A program made the position numbers and the translations under genes. Below, in pieces: positions 11,657 to 23,400 of a DNA stretch of 64,000 nt (positions within the stretch are counted from its first letter, which is position 1; the number at the start of each line of letters is the position of its first letter). The notes beneath the pieces are model-generated. The model was given only the letters and a program-made list of their open reading frames with translations, ran no database searches and was not told the origin of the DNA. This DNA comes from Sabellastarte sp. h YS-2021 (lineage: Eukaryota > Annelida > Polychaeta > Sabellida > Sabellidae), in the NCBI GenBank assembly GCA_964017235.1, contig OZ024929.1:24859464-24923463 (forward strand), in the 5' to 3' direction.

Positions 11657-11934
11657 GTATGTAAAATGAATAAATCCAGATCTAGTGTCAGGGCACCAGT
11701 GTATGCCCTTCATTGGCTTCCTATTATATTTTGTTGTCACATGGTATATATGCAATGTTAAAACCTGTTTCTTGGAGAATACACAATTGGCAAATAACAT
11801 ATAGCAATCAAATTACAAGTCAAAGTACCAGTCCACAATTCCAGTTACAGTCCAAAATACGAAAAAGAAATAAAGTAAAATAAAAAAATAACACCCTTTT
11901 GCCCTGTAATAAATTGGCATAACCAAAACACAAA
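11657..11934 (+). other. POLRMT intron start
   Basis: Plain AT-rich sequence at the start of a 6.8-kb intron that otherwise consists mostly of repeat modules. Confidence 0.5.
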
Positions 11935-12660
11935 TATTTAGTTGTATCCCCGGACTTAAGTCAGGGATACTTAGGATTCAGTATGGTCATGCAGCCGCAG
12001 AGATTTCCTTTTGGACGAGATAGCTTAAAAAATATTATAGTTAGACATTTCAAATTTGGTATGTGGGTATATATGGGCAATGTCACGAACGCTATTGTTT
12101 TGTGACCTTGACCTTCAATTTCAGGGTCACTGGTGGCCTCTTAAAGGTCAGATTTTGGCCATTTCTCACATTTTGGCCCAGTTCTCATATACAGAAAGTT
12201 AGATCATCCAATGGGTGGTATATATAATACATATATATGTCCTCTGTATGCATGCAGAAATTTGACCTTGAAGCTCTTCATTGAAGGTCATGTGGTGGAT
12301 ACTTTGGTTTAGCGTTTGCTACGCCGCCGCTGCCGCCGCGCATAGAGAGATTTTCGGCGTTAACGCTCTCAGAGGAAAACTACACCAGCTAGGTTCACCA
12401 AATTTGCAGGATATCTTCATTGGGAAGTAAGCTTCTGTGGGACTGAAATTAGCCTCATTCTCAAAAACAAGATGGCAAAAGCAGGCATTTCTTTGAAAAT
12501 TATCTACATTTTTCTACTGGCTGTTTTTCATAGGTAGAAGGTTTAATCTTTTCATAGGTGATATGTATAACAGATATACATGTCCTCTACAACTTTGCAG
12601 ACATTTGACCTTGAAGCTCTTAATTCAAAGTCATCCACGGAGTGCCAAAGTAACCCACAT
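11935..12660 (+). repeat. hairpin and head module (copy 2) of array-bearing repeat
   Basis: Begins near an imperfect hairpin (GTATCCCCGGACTTAAG... GGGATAC). It then contains a diverged head module (GCGCATAGAGAGATTT..., CCTCATTCTCAAAAACAAGATGGC) that leads into the tandem units at 12660. Function unknown. Confidence 0.6.
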
Positions 12661-13136
12661 AGCGGGCTTTAAAAGTGCCTATATCTCCCTTATTATTGGT
12701 CCTAGAGGTTTGCAATGTGAAACCAACCTATAGGAAATCATTTGCTGCGAATCTTCTATGTGGTCAGATTTGACCTTGGACCCCTCCTTCAAGGTCAAAT
12801 GAGGATAGCCAAACTTAAAAGTGCTTATAACTCGCTTATTATTGGTCCTAGAAGCTTGGGATGGTAAATCAACACATAGGAAATCATGGGCTGGGAATCT
12901 TCTGGTGTGGTTGGATTTGACCTGGGGCCCCTCCTTCAAGGTCTAACAAATATATCCAAACTTAAAAGTGCTTATAACTCGCTTATTTTTGGCCCTAGAA
13001 GTTTAGGATGGTAAACCAACCTATAGGAAATCATGGTCTGGGAATCTTTTGGTGTGGTCGGATTCGACCTTGGCCCCTCCTTCAAGGTCAAACAAGGATA
13101 GCCAAACTTAAAAGTGCTCATAACTCATTTATTATT
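12661..13136 (+). repeat. tandem array, about 146-bp unit, ~3 copies
   Basis: Same family as 8085-9085. The marker GTGC(C/T)TAT is at 12675, 12821 and 12969, with a GTGCTCAT variant at 13114 (spacing 145-148). Everted CAAGGTCA pairs are present in each unit. Confidence 0.9.
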
Positions 13137-14370
13137 AAGCGGCCCGTCAGGGACGCTTATTTGTTTTCACCGAAGTTCGACTGATCACCGCCGCAGGATT
13201 ATGGTCTCCCCTTGAATAACTTCTTGACCTTTCAAATTTTTCTTTCCTTCTTATCTTTCTTTAAAACTATAGGAGCGGGAAAATTTTTTTGGATACTTTG
13301 CGCAGACTTTAAGCTTTACTTAAGGTAACCTTAAGCATTTTTCAAAAACACCCTGTCATCGCGTTTTGGAAAAAACCAGACACACCTGTGCTATAAAATT
13401 TATCAGGTACATTCTAGACCAAATTTCGAAGGTTGGAAAGGATTTTCTAATCAATCAGACCATAGATGTCTGAATGGGAGGCGTTTTATTTTCGTAATAT
13501 TCAGCTACTTTTTGATAATCTTTAAGTTTTAAGTTAATAAGTTTTAGCCCTGTATCTGCAATCTTAAGGTCAAAAAAGGGGGTTTTAGCCCTCCAGTTCA
13601 CTTAGTTTTTCACTTTTTTCAACCAAACTTGCCACATTTATTAAGATTTACCAAAGGAATATCCTGAATGTATGGTGACCTTAAACTCAAAATGTTAATG
13701 GACCTATGGCCTGCTTAAAGTCATCAAATTGGAATAAAATCCTCTGGCTCCTTTCTTTTTCCATTTTTTATGTCTAAGTTATCAATGGTGTTAAAATAGA
13801 TAAAAATAATACTTATCGTCACCTTAAACTCTCAACATGAATGGAGTGGTAGCCACCTTAAAGTGAAATAATGGGGTTTTCAGCCTCCAACTATCTTATT
13901 GTTCAACTGACCTCGGTTAAACTTTGCACACCTATAAAGGATGGCAAAAGGGACACTGTTATTTTATGGTCAACTTAATGCCCCAATATGAATGGAGTTA
14001 TGGCCACCTGACAGTAACAGAAGGGGGTGTTCAGCCTCCAACTATCTTATTGATCAACTGACGTCAGTTACATTTGCACACTTATAAAGGATGCCAAAAG
14101 GGACATTCTTATTTTCTGTCCACCTTGAAGTCCACCTATGGCCATCTTACAGTAAAAAATGGGTTTTCAGCCCCCAACGGACTTACTGTTCAACTAACAT
14201 CAGTTAAACTTGACACATTGATTAGGCTTACTCACAGGAAGGTTTCTTTAGAATTAATTTACCATTCATACAATTATAAGCATTACCAACATATTGCATA
14301 TGTTAACATCTTTTACAGATTACTTCGCACTTTTTCATCAGGGCCACTTCGTTTTTGTCAGCAAAAACCT
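13137..14370 (+). repeat. hairpin-headed array, about 147-bp unit
   Basis: Opens with a short hairpin (AAGCGGCCCGTCAGGGACGC, then TT) followed by ATTTGTT. From about 13560 it carries tandem units marked by GGTTTTCAGCC(T)CCAAC-like sequence at about 13581, 13876, 14026 and 14162; the first gap equals two units. The unit length is about 136-150 bp. A similar hairpin with ATTTGTT starts the array at 51247. Confidence 0.75.
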
Positions 14371-14736
14371 TTTTCTAGTTGGTCCTAGAGGGTTTGGGAT
14401 GGTAAACCAACACATAGAAAATCATCGGCTGGGAATCATCTGGTGTGGTTGGATTTCACTTTGCGCCCCTCCAAGCGAATGTAGCCAAAGTTAAAAGTGC
14501 TTATAACTCGCTTATTTTTGGTCCTAGAGGTTTGGGATGGTAAACCAACCTATGGGAAATCATGGACTGGGAATCTTCTGGTTTGATCGGATTGTTTTTT
14601 TGGTTGCCATGGCATCGAATTTGAAAATCTGAGGTGACCAAACTTAAAGGAGCATATATCTCCCTTATTATTGGTCATAGAGGTTTGAATGCGAAGACAA
14701 CTTACAGGAAATCATGTGCCCCGAATCTTTCAGCTA
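14371..14736 (+). repeat. two units of the 146-bp repeat family
   Basis: Units with GGTTTGGGATGGTAAACCAA and AAGTGCTTATAACTCGCTTA match the 8085-9085 family. They are diverged and interrupted. Confidence 0.75.
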
Positions 14737-16254
14737 CTTTTTTCATAGCTACAATATGGTGAGTAAGTTGGGTGTCTGTCTGAATAGCTAAGTGAGTAAT
14801 AGCTACTTTTGGGCTTTTCAGTAACTTCCATTATGAGTAAAATCACTTGTAACTTAAAAACTATTGCATTTAGAGAATTTCGTATAAATATGTTATTCAG
14901 CTACTTTTGGGCCAGCTATAACATAGTGAAATTTCAGACCTGTAGCTCATGGCATAGCTGAGTAATAGCTACTTTTAGGTTATCACTGTTGAGTAAATCG
15001 CTTATAACTTGAAAACTATTGCATTTAGAGAATTTCGTATAAATATGTTATTCAGCTACTTTTGGGTCAGCTATAACATAGTAAAATTTCAGACCTGTAG
15101 CTCATGGCATAGCTGAGTAATTGCTACTTTTAGGTTATCACTGTTGAGTAAATCACTTATAACTTGAAAAGTGTTGCATTTAGAGCATTTTGTGAAAATA
15201 TGTTATTCAGCTACTTTTTTCATAGCTACAATATGGTGAGTAAGTTGGGTGTCTGTCTCAATAGCTAAGTGAGTAATAGCTAGTTTTGGGCTTTTCAGTA
15301 ACTTCCATCATGAGTAAAATCACTTGTAACTTAAAAACTATTGCATTTAGAGAATTTCGTATAAATATGTTATTCAGCCACTTTTGGGCCAGCTATAACA
15401 TAGTAAAATTTCAGACCTGTAGCTCATGGCATAGCTGAGTAATAGCTACTTTTAGGTTATCACTGTTGAGTAAATCACTTATAACTTGAAAACTATTGCA
15501 TTTAGAGTATTTTGTTTCAATATGTTATTCACCTATTTTGGGGTCAGCTATAACATAGTGAAGTTTCAGACATGTGGCTCATTTCATAGCTGAGTAATAG
15601 CTACTTTGAAGTTCTCACTGTTGAGTAAATCAGTTATAATTGGAAAACTATTGCATTTACAGAAATTTGTGCAAATATGTTATTCAGCTACTTTTGGGTC
15701 AGCTATAACATAGTGAAATTATAGACCTATAGCTCATGGCACAACTGAGCAATAGCTATTCTCAGGTACTGACTGTTGAGTAAATCAGCTATAACTTGAA
15801 AAATATTGCATTTGGAGTATTTTGTTAAAATATATTGTTCACCTACTTTTGGGTCAGCTATAACATAGTGAAATTACAGACCTATAGCTCATGGCATAGC
15901 GGAGCAATAGCTATTTTCAGGTTCTCACTATTGAGTAAATCAGTTGTAGCTTGAAAACTATTGCATTTACAGTAGTTTGCTTAAATATGTTGTTCACCTA
16001 CTTTTGGGTTAGCTATAACATAGTAAAATTTCAGACATGTAGCTCATTGCATAGCTGAGTAATAGTTCCTTTGAGGTTCTTACTGTTGAGTAAATCAGTT
16101 GTAACTTGAAAACTATTACATTTAGAGTAATTGTTAAATATGTTATTCACAGAATTTTTGGTCAGCTATAACATAGTGAAATTGCAGACCTCTATGTCAT
16201 GGCATAGCTGAGCAATAGCTACTTTCAGGTTCTCACTGTTGAGTAAATCATTGT
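14737..16254 (+). repeat. tandem array, 155-bp unit, ~10 copies
   Basis: The marker TT(A/G)TTCA(G/C) recurs at 14892, 15048, 15203, 15370, 15525, 15680, 15835, 15990 and 16143. Spacing is almost invariably 155, with one 167-bp unit. Units share AGCTATAACATAGTGAAAT and CTATTGCATTTAGAG. A variant unit with CATAGCTACAATATGGTGAG occurs twice (from about 14740 and 15207), giving a higher-order period. Confidence 0.95.
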
Positions 16255-16435
16255 ATCCACTGGATAGCCGCAGTGTGTAGAGAGAGATTTCACCATTACT
16301 GCTCTGATGAAAAAAAATATTATAGCTAGCTTTCTTAAGTTTATATATTAATAACCATAAAATGTTGTCTGGGAATATTTTTGGCCTCATTTTGAGAAAC
16401 AAGATGGCCGCCACAGGTGTTTTTTGTCAGTCATG
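16255..16435 (+). repeat. head module of array-bearing repeat (copy 3)
   Basis: Matches 7690-8080: CCGCAGTGTGTAGAGAGAGA, AATATTATAGCTAGC, GGCCTCATTTTGAGAAACAA and then GATGGCCGCCACAGG. It directly precedes the array at 16436. Confidence 0.8.
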
Positions 16436-17010
16436 AAAAGTGCTTATATCTCCCTTATTATTGATCCTAGAGGTTTGGGATGATAAACCAACCTGTAGGA
16501 AATCATGGGGTGGGAATCTTTTGATGTGGTCAGATTTGACCTTCAATGACCCCTCCTTCAAGGTCAAACAAGGATAGCCAAACTTAAAAGTGCTTATAAC
16601 TCGCTTATTATTGGTCCCAGAGGTTTGGGATGGTAAACAGACAGGAAATCATGGGCTGTGAATCTGTTGATATGGTCCGATTTGACCTTGGAACCCTCCT
16701 TCAAGGTCAAATGAGGATAGCGAAAATTGAAAGTGCCTACAACTCGCTTATTATTGGTGACAGAGATTTGGGATGGTAAACCATCCCATAGGAAATCATT
16801 GGCTCGGAATCTTTTGGTATGGTCAGATTTGACCTTTGGACCCCTCCTTCAAGGTCAAATGAGGACAGCCAAGCTTAAAAGTGCTTATAACTCATTTATA
16901 ATTGGTCCTAGAGGTTTGGAATGGTAAACCATAGGACATCATGGGCTGGGAATGTATTTGTGTGGTTAGATTTGACCTTGGACCCCTTCTTCAAGGTCGA
17001 ACGAGGATAT
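16436..17010 (+). repeat. tandem array, about 147-bp unit, 4 copies
   Basis: Same family as 8085-9085, with markers at 16440, 16590, 16733 and 16881 (spacing 143-150). Each unit has the everted TTTGACCTT...AAGGTCAAA arms. Confidence 0.92.
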
Positions 17011-18438
17011 TGCATTTGTAGTATTTCTTTAAATATGTTTTAACCTATTTTTTACACTTAAACAATTACCTTGTTATTTTCCTTCATAATACCATTTACA
17101 GGGCACAACTTTTTTATCCTTTTCTTCTGTCAGCTTCGGAATTTCTTTCGAACTTGCTGTTCAGTTACCATTTACTGTATTTCTGTACAGCCCTTTTCCT
17201 GATAATTATTCTGTCCTCTAATCACCTTCACAAATCAAAAACACTCAGTCAGCTGACACAGTGCCCGTTCACGGGCACTCTCCTCTTGTTTGGTTGTGAA
17301 GACAACATGGTGAACCCCTCATTCGAGCTTGAATGTGGTCCTGCATACTTATAATGGCCTATGTTTCTCTTATTTGTGGTCTTAGACATTTGAAATGTGA
17401 AGACAACTTATGAGAAATTATCTGCCCCAAAGCTTTCAGTGGTATCAAATTTGCCCTTGGGGCCCTCCTTCAGGGTTAAATATGGTCTTTCACACTTGCA
17501 ATGGTTGGAAATACTTTGTATGTCACGCTTCAACCATGTCCCGTCTGGGGATACACTGCGTCGAGACGCAATATCTGGTTTTACTTGTTTTGTGTAATTT
17601 AAAGTGAATCCTTTTGATAGCAATAGACTTACACATAAGCATAATATAGCAGCTAAGTAGCTTAGTAGAGTGTTTTTGTTTGTCAGTAAATGCATTCTCT
17701 ACTTGGAATCAGTGCCCCAGATTGGCACATGGTCCATCAACTTCCAGTTTACAAATCATTATTTTCACATAGTGGTGCTGAATGGCTAGATATGAGGTCA
17801 TTGTTATCACCTGCTGGCCCAACAGGTGTGAGATAATAAAATGTAGCCTGTGTGAGACTGTATGTATTTGTCACATTTTCTTATTTGGACAATTCAAAAC
17901 AAATGGGTAAATTTCATTTTTGTTATGTGTGGGGGAAGTTAGGCCCCTATAAGATCAATGTCTACTTTATGGTAACATTGAAGTCCAAAATATAATCTAA
18001 TTATAGCAACATTGCCCCTCTGTTGGTTAATAATAAAACAAGGCTGAAATTTCTTTCGGTCTACATGCATGAGCTGCAAAGTAATCAGAAACACGAGCAG
18101 TGAAGTGAAGTAATGCTAGGAGACAAAAAAAAGTGACCTGTAGAAGAACAAGCCACAGAGAGATCCTGTTTCTTCACTACCCACCACTCTGGTTGCGGGT
18201 TCAAATGTCGGCCCCAACCTTAAGTGAGGTAGATGAATACAAATGCAGGATAGTTGACATTGTAGAATCTTGTCTGGTGAGTGTGCAATACTTTCCTTTT
18301 TCTTCTCAACTTACCATTGTGATGTGACCTATGTAATCTGTTGATAGTTGTATAAATCCAATTTAATTGAATATATATGTATGAGTAAATGATCAGTTGA
18401 AGAAAACCCCCTTATTTGATAGCATCTGTGTTTTCCAG
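17011..18438 (+). other. POLRMT intron, right part
   Basis: A perfect short hairpin (AGTGCCCGTTCACGGGCACT) at about 17261-17280 is followed by one degraded unit of the 146-bp family at 17340-17490. The stretch from 17490 to 18438 shows nothing firm. A GGTTCAAATG near 18198 resembles a tRNA B box, but no matching A box is convincing. Confidence 0.5.
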
Positions 18439-18548
18439 ATCCTTTCATTAGGTCAGTGGAGAATCGTGACACACCCAATGAGCAGTTGTTTGGTGTGTTT
18501 GATGCCCTCAATGCTTTGAACATTACCCCGTGGAGAGTCAACCAGCCG
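18439..18548 (+). CDS. POLRMT: POLRMT exon, ~37 codons
   Basis: The exon lies between GTTTTCCAG and CAGCCG|GTAATA. Its first two bases complete the codon split at 11656. It encodes NPFIRSVENRDTPNEQLFGV then FDALNALNITPWRVN. The ALDAL..LG...WRVN block is a conserved signature of POLRMT. The junction with the exon at 11521 gives the same spacing (GA......LMR-like) as known relatives, so no exon seems to be missing. Confidence 0.9.
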
Positions 18549-18929
18549 GTAATATGTGGCTCTGCAGCCTACTCTTGTACACAGCTCTACCACTGCTTTT
18601 CTGTTCTATACTCTAGTCAGGGGAGGTTTAGATTTGGTAAAGTGGGACTCCTGTAAGGTGGGATGTGATACAGGACTATAAATAGGTCTGGGTATCTGTA
18701 TTGAGATGACTGACGCAAATCCAGACACTCACATTTTAGAAGTAACCAAGTGTAAGTATTAGTACAGCAAATACTGAGGATGATTTGAACAAATTTGTCA
18801 AAATAAATTATCCATTATCTGTGAGAATAAGGATAATAATATGAAAATAAAAAATGAAAATTAGACAATTAGTTACATTTATTTATGGATCAAATAAATT
18901 GATTTGTGTATATATATTTTTTTCCTCAG
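18549..18929 (+). other. POLRMT intron (381 bp)
   Basis: AT-rich short intron. No element recognised. Confidence 0.7.
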
Positions 18930-19033
18930 ATTTTAGACCTTGTAATCCAAGTATTCAAGAATGGGGGAAATAAAAAATTGTCAATTCCTGATTCCAGTAT
19001 TGCACTTCAGGAAATTCCTTCTCGTGACACCCA
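18930..19033 (+). CDS. POLRMT: POLRMT exon, 34 codons
   Basis: The exon lies between TTTTCCTCAG and GACACCCA|GTGAGT and ends in phase 2. It encodes ILDLVIQVFKNGGNKKLSIP, matching the VLDLV...F...G....IP segment that follows WRVN in POLRMT, then a variable acidic linker (IPSRDTQ). Confidence 0.9.
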
Positions 19034-19316
19034 GTGAGTCAATTTTTCATTATTGGTCAACTATCTAAAGAAAAATGTTTATGCATCATAATTGCTCATT
19101 CGAAGGTGTGTAAGTTTGATTTTTCTAATTTGTTTAATCATGACACCATATTAATAGTTTTGTGGGTGGTATCTCAGTGTAATTAATTCACTCTTTAGCA
19201 ATGGTTTTATTGGTGAAGCAGATTTGATCTAGCTGTATGGTACTATCAGATTTCTTAATATGGAAAGATGTAGAGCTAAAAGCTGTAGAAATTGTGGTTA
19301 ATTCTGTAATTCACAT
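19034..19316 (+). other. POLRMT intron, left of element B
   Basis: Plain intron. No element recognised. Confidence 0.6.
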
Positions 19317-19332
19317 TTTATTGCGCTACAAT

Positions 19333-19480
19333 AGCTTACCATGTGGAACTGAGTGCCTTCTCGGGAGGCTGCAGGCGTCCGGCCAATGTCCAAGAAAAAT
19401 AGATGCCTAGTACTGACCGAATCCCCGTCCTGAGATTGTACCATAGCAGTGTAATCTCGCATCTCATCCTTCTCTTGTTG
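19333..19480 (+). repeat. left inverted terminal repeat of B
   Basis: About 148 bp starting AGCTTACCATGTGGAACT. It is the reverse complement of 26325-26474 with scattered differences, indicating an older insertion than C. Confidence 0.85.
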
Positions 19481-19714
19481 GCCACGTGACTAGCAAGCAT
19501 TTAAAATAAGCTTACTTTTTTTACTGTTTTCTCAGGATACACGTATTGTTGGGTGTTACCATTCAGCCATTTGTTTTATTTTATGGTATAGCTTATACTG
19601 AATAATTTTGAAGCATACAGAATAAGTATTTATTTAAATATTTGATTGTTGTTAGAGTTCCGGTGCGTACTGCTCAGATTTATTGCTGTAAAAATGTCCT
19701 CCCACCAAACGAGT

Positions 19715-20480
19715 TCTTGTTAGCCCAGATCATCCAAATGCAGTTATTTTTTTTGGTAGGGACATTGGTTAGGGGGTGTAGGTCTGCAATGTCATGGTCT
19801 GACCTTGATTTGACCTTTGACCTTGCCATAGTGACCTTAACCTATAAAATCTTGTCCGGGCTATATCTCGGAACCGTAAGGTGTAGGAAGTTGATACTTG
19901 GTATGGACATTGGTTAGGGGGTGTAGGTGTGCAACGGGTCTGACCAGGATTTGACCTTTGACCTTTCCGTAGTGACCTTGACTTATAAAATCTTGTCCAG
20001 GCTATATCTTGGAAACTGTGTGGTGTAGGGAGTTGATACTTACTAGGGACATTGGTTAGGGGGTGTAGGTGTGCAACGTTTAAAATCTTGTTGCACCTTT
20101 GGGTCTGTCTGTTGATGCAAATTAAGCACTGTTAAAATCGTATTAGAATTCATGAATTTTACTTTTACAACTTCCCATTGTAACAGATGGTATTTCATGA
20201 AGTGAGCCACAAATTTTGCTCCAACACCACACATAAGCATTCATTGAATGTATTACCACTTCTGTATGCATAGTAATATTCAAAACATCTAAACCGTACT
20301 TCGGCCATGCCAGATGTAGGTAAAGTACATGCATTATCTTTCTCTTAGACAGTATTTTCTCTAGTTAAACATTGTTTGGACCTTTATATAACTGACAGTG
20401 CTCTGAAAGTATCCTGAACTTTGTAATGATACAGTACTTCTATATCTCATGGTGTTAAAAACATTTCCATAGGCTGTGGG
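19715..20480. repeat. unidentified insertion in gag of B, with ~145-bp tandem units
   Basis: Relative to element C the gag start (ATG at 19697) is interrupted after about eight codons and resumes near 20480. Inside are nearly three tandem units marked by GACATTGGTTAGGGGGTGTA at 19761, 19906 and 20048 (spacing 145 and 142), rich in TGACCTTTGACCTT. I could not find inverted ends or a clear target duplication. Confidence 0.65.
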
Positions 20481-23400
20481 GTACGGGCATCTCTTCTGCT
20501 ATTTTTGCTTTTTATTTTTGTTACCCATAACTACTGTCCTACATGCAGAGAAGCTGGCAGAGGGGATGGCCCTTGTGTTAACAATGAAAAGCAATATTTG
20601 CTCAGGTTTTACAGAAGAACAGCTTACTAAAATCAAGCACAGACATAGATATGTTAGAAAGCAAAAAGTGTCTGATAAATGTAATACGTCTAAAGATGAT
20701 GTTCTCGACTTGTTGACAGATGACATGGAGGCATTTTCTGGATCTCAAGCAGACCTTGAGTTTACTGCTGTAAAATTATTTTCATCTCCTCCACGCCCCC
20801 AACTGTTACATTTGGAGTCTTTGTCTTTAAGGACACCTCTAACTGTCCCACCCACCCCAGGTACAGCTTTACAAAATACGATAGAAAGTAAACTAGAAAA
20901 ATCCCTGGGTAACCAATTCAACATCCAACTCCAACAGCAAATGGGGGTCTTCAAGTGTCCATGCTGGAGGCTATGAAATCTCTTAAAGAGGAAATGCAAT
21001 CTATGAAAAAAGCCTCCGAAGCGGAGGTAGATAAGACCTCCACTTCAACTTCAAAAGCTGGACTTAGTAAACATTCTGACCCGATCATACATCCAAACCC
21101 TTGGCCATCCGATCACTCAGATGCTCAACCTATGGAAATGGACTTCTCTGGTCCTTCACTTCCACCAAGCTTCACTAAAGTGTACAGTCCGATCATGGCT
21201 CCAAGCACTCGGACCTTCAATCCGAACACTCAGATCCTCAATCCGAACACTCGGAACAACCTCAAAGGGTGAGTTCTTCTAGAGCCAAGAAACACTCGGA
21301 CAAAAAGAAAAAAAAAGCTTCAGGCAAAATACTATTCACAGTCTTCATTTTCAGACGAGGATCAGTCCTCTGTCCCTGTTAAAAAGTCTGCTAAGCATCA
21401 ACAGGCTCCTTCTGAGCAAGACCAACAGCAGGATAACCCAGACCCAGTCTTTTACAGGGAGGTAGATATGTCTGACCTGCCTTCACAGTACACAGAGGAA
21501 GTTGAGACTTTTAGGCACATACATGTACTTGATCTCCCTGACCCCAAGGAAACTATGACTGGGTCCTCTACCACTGTGCTGGGCCTGGACGATGAAAAGG
21601 GCCAACAGGAGCTCAGGCCAAGAGGCCCTTCAACTATGCTCCCTTTAAGTCCATATTTCAAAGATGCCTTTGAGAAATTTGAGCAGAACTTCCTGGCCTC
21701 TAATTTACCTGAGGAAAATATATAAGACCCCCTGCTTCAACAGCAAAATATTACAAGGTGGGACTACCTTGTTTTGAGGACAAACTTCAGGAGCTTAATT
21801 CAGATTTTGCCAACATCTGTATTTCTCCTAAACCCTCTGGGGCTTCTATGGGCCAGGTTCCCCTACAATTTCTAAAGGAACTTGAGCACCAAGCTAGGCA
21901 GAATCTCTCTACCATCAACTTTACAGCTACTTTTGCAAAGACTGCTTCCGCTTGTAACATAACTATGGAGAAGTGTCAGCACAGTCTAAAGGCTACCTTT
22001 AAAAGGGTTAAAAGCCAGATTCAGAAGGGTGCCAATCATGAAAAAACTGCCAGGCTTGGCTATGAACACGCCTGTGAATATTATGAGATAATGAATAAGA
22101 GAATATTTATTCAACAGAGAGCCTTAGCCTGCCTAAGCAAATCAGTAGCCCATATTCTCCAGAGGGAGCTGTATACCATGGCAACACTGGCCTGCTAAGA
22201 CATGAGGCTGAAATGACCTTCCTTCAACCACATCTAGGGGATTCTAGACGTTAAGAACTCAGGAATTCGCCTTTCTGGCCTACTCCTCTGTTCAAGTCGC
22301 AATTAGTCGAGGATGAAGAAGACTTCCTTAAAAAAGGCACCACTAAAGATTCACAGGGTTTTGGACCCTATCAAAAATAAGCCCTTTTGTGGTCCCCACC
22401 ACAATAAGAAAAGAGGCTCCTACATGAAACGCCCCTATGGGGGCAACTCCTCCCAAAGCAGTAACCAATTGTTTTCCTCGGGTAGGGGGAAATCGAACAA
22501 CAGAGGCTTCAGAGGTCGTTTTCGACCCAATTCAAGGGGACAAGGGTGTGGAAACCCCTTCCCCCAATGGCTCTTTACAGACCTCCCTCAGTCCACCAGT
22601 AGGAGTTCACCCCCGTTCTTTCAGAAGAGACTGGCTAGCAAACAAATGTTCAGACAACATGTTAAACATTGTCACCAATGGTTACGTTCTTCCATTCATC
22701 TCAAAACCAAAGTTAGTCAGAGCTCCCCTGATTCGATCAGGTTACAAGGCCCTTCAAAAGGAACAAGCTCTGGCCTCTTGTATCCAGTCTCTTCTGTCAA
22801 AGAATGCAATAGAACGGGTGGAAAATGTAAAATCTCTCGGGTTTTACAGTCCCTGTTTCTTGTACCCAAGCCTCACCAAAGATGGAGGCCAGTAATAGAC
22901 CTAAGCAGGCTCAACAGTTTCTTACTTGTAGAAAGGTTCAAAATGGAAACACCAGAGTCCATCAGGGCCTCTCTGATTCCAAGTGAATGGGTGTCAGCGA
23001 TAGACTTATCAGACACCTACCTTCACATCCCCATCCACCCAAACTCAAGGAAGTACCTAAGGTCTTGCCACAAGTCACAGGTTTTCCAGTTCACCTCCCT
23101 TCCCTTCGGGCTAGCCACGGCCCCACAGGTTTTTACAATGATTGTAAAAAAAATCAAGCCGATGGCCCTGACATGGGGAATCAGACTTCACCAGTATTTA
23201 GACGACTGGCTTATCAAAGCCCAGTCTCAGGAAGAAGCACAAGTGAACACTCAGACAGTGGTAGATCTGACCCAGTCCTTAGGGTGGATAATAAATCAGG
23301 AGAAATCCGAACTAAAACCAACTCAAGTGTTTTCGTTCGTGGGCTACAAATACCATCTAGATTCAGCCCATGTAAAACCCACTCAAGAGAGATGGCTCAA

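Noticed and set aside
14737-16254. CRISPR-like array
   Set aside because: Units are 155 bp and contiguous with no distinct spacers; eukaryotic context.
18180-18220. Possible tRNA or SINE B box (GGTTCAAATG)
   Set aside because: No A box, acceptor stem or target duplication could be found.
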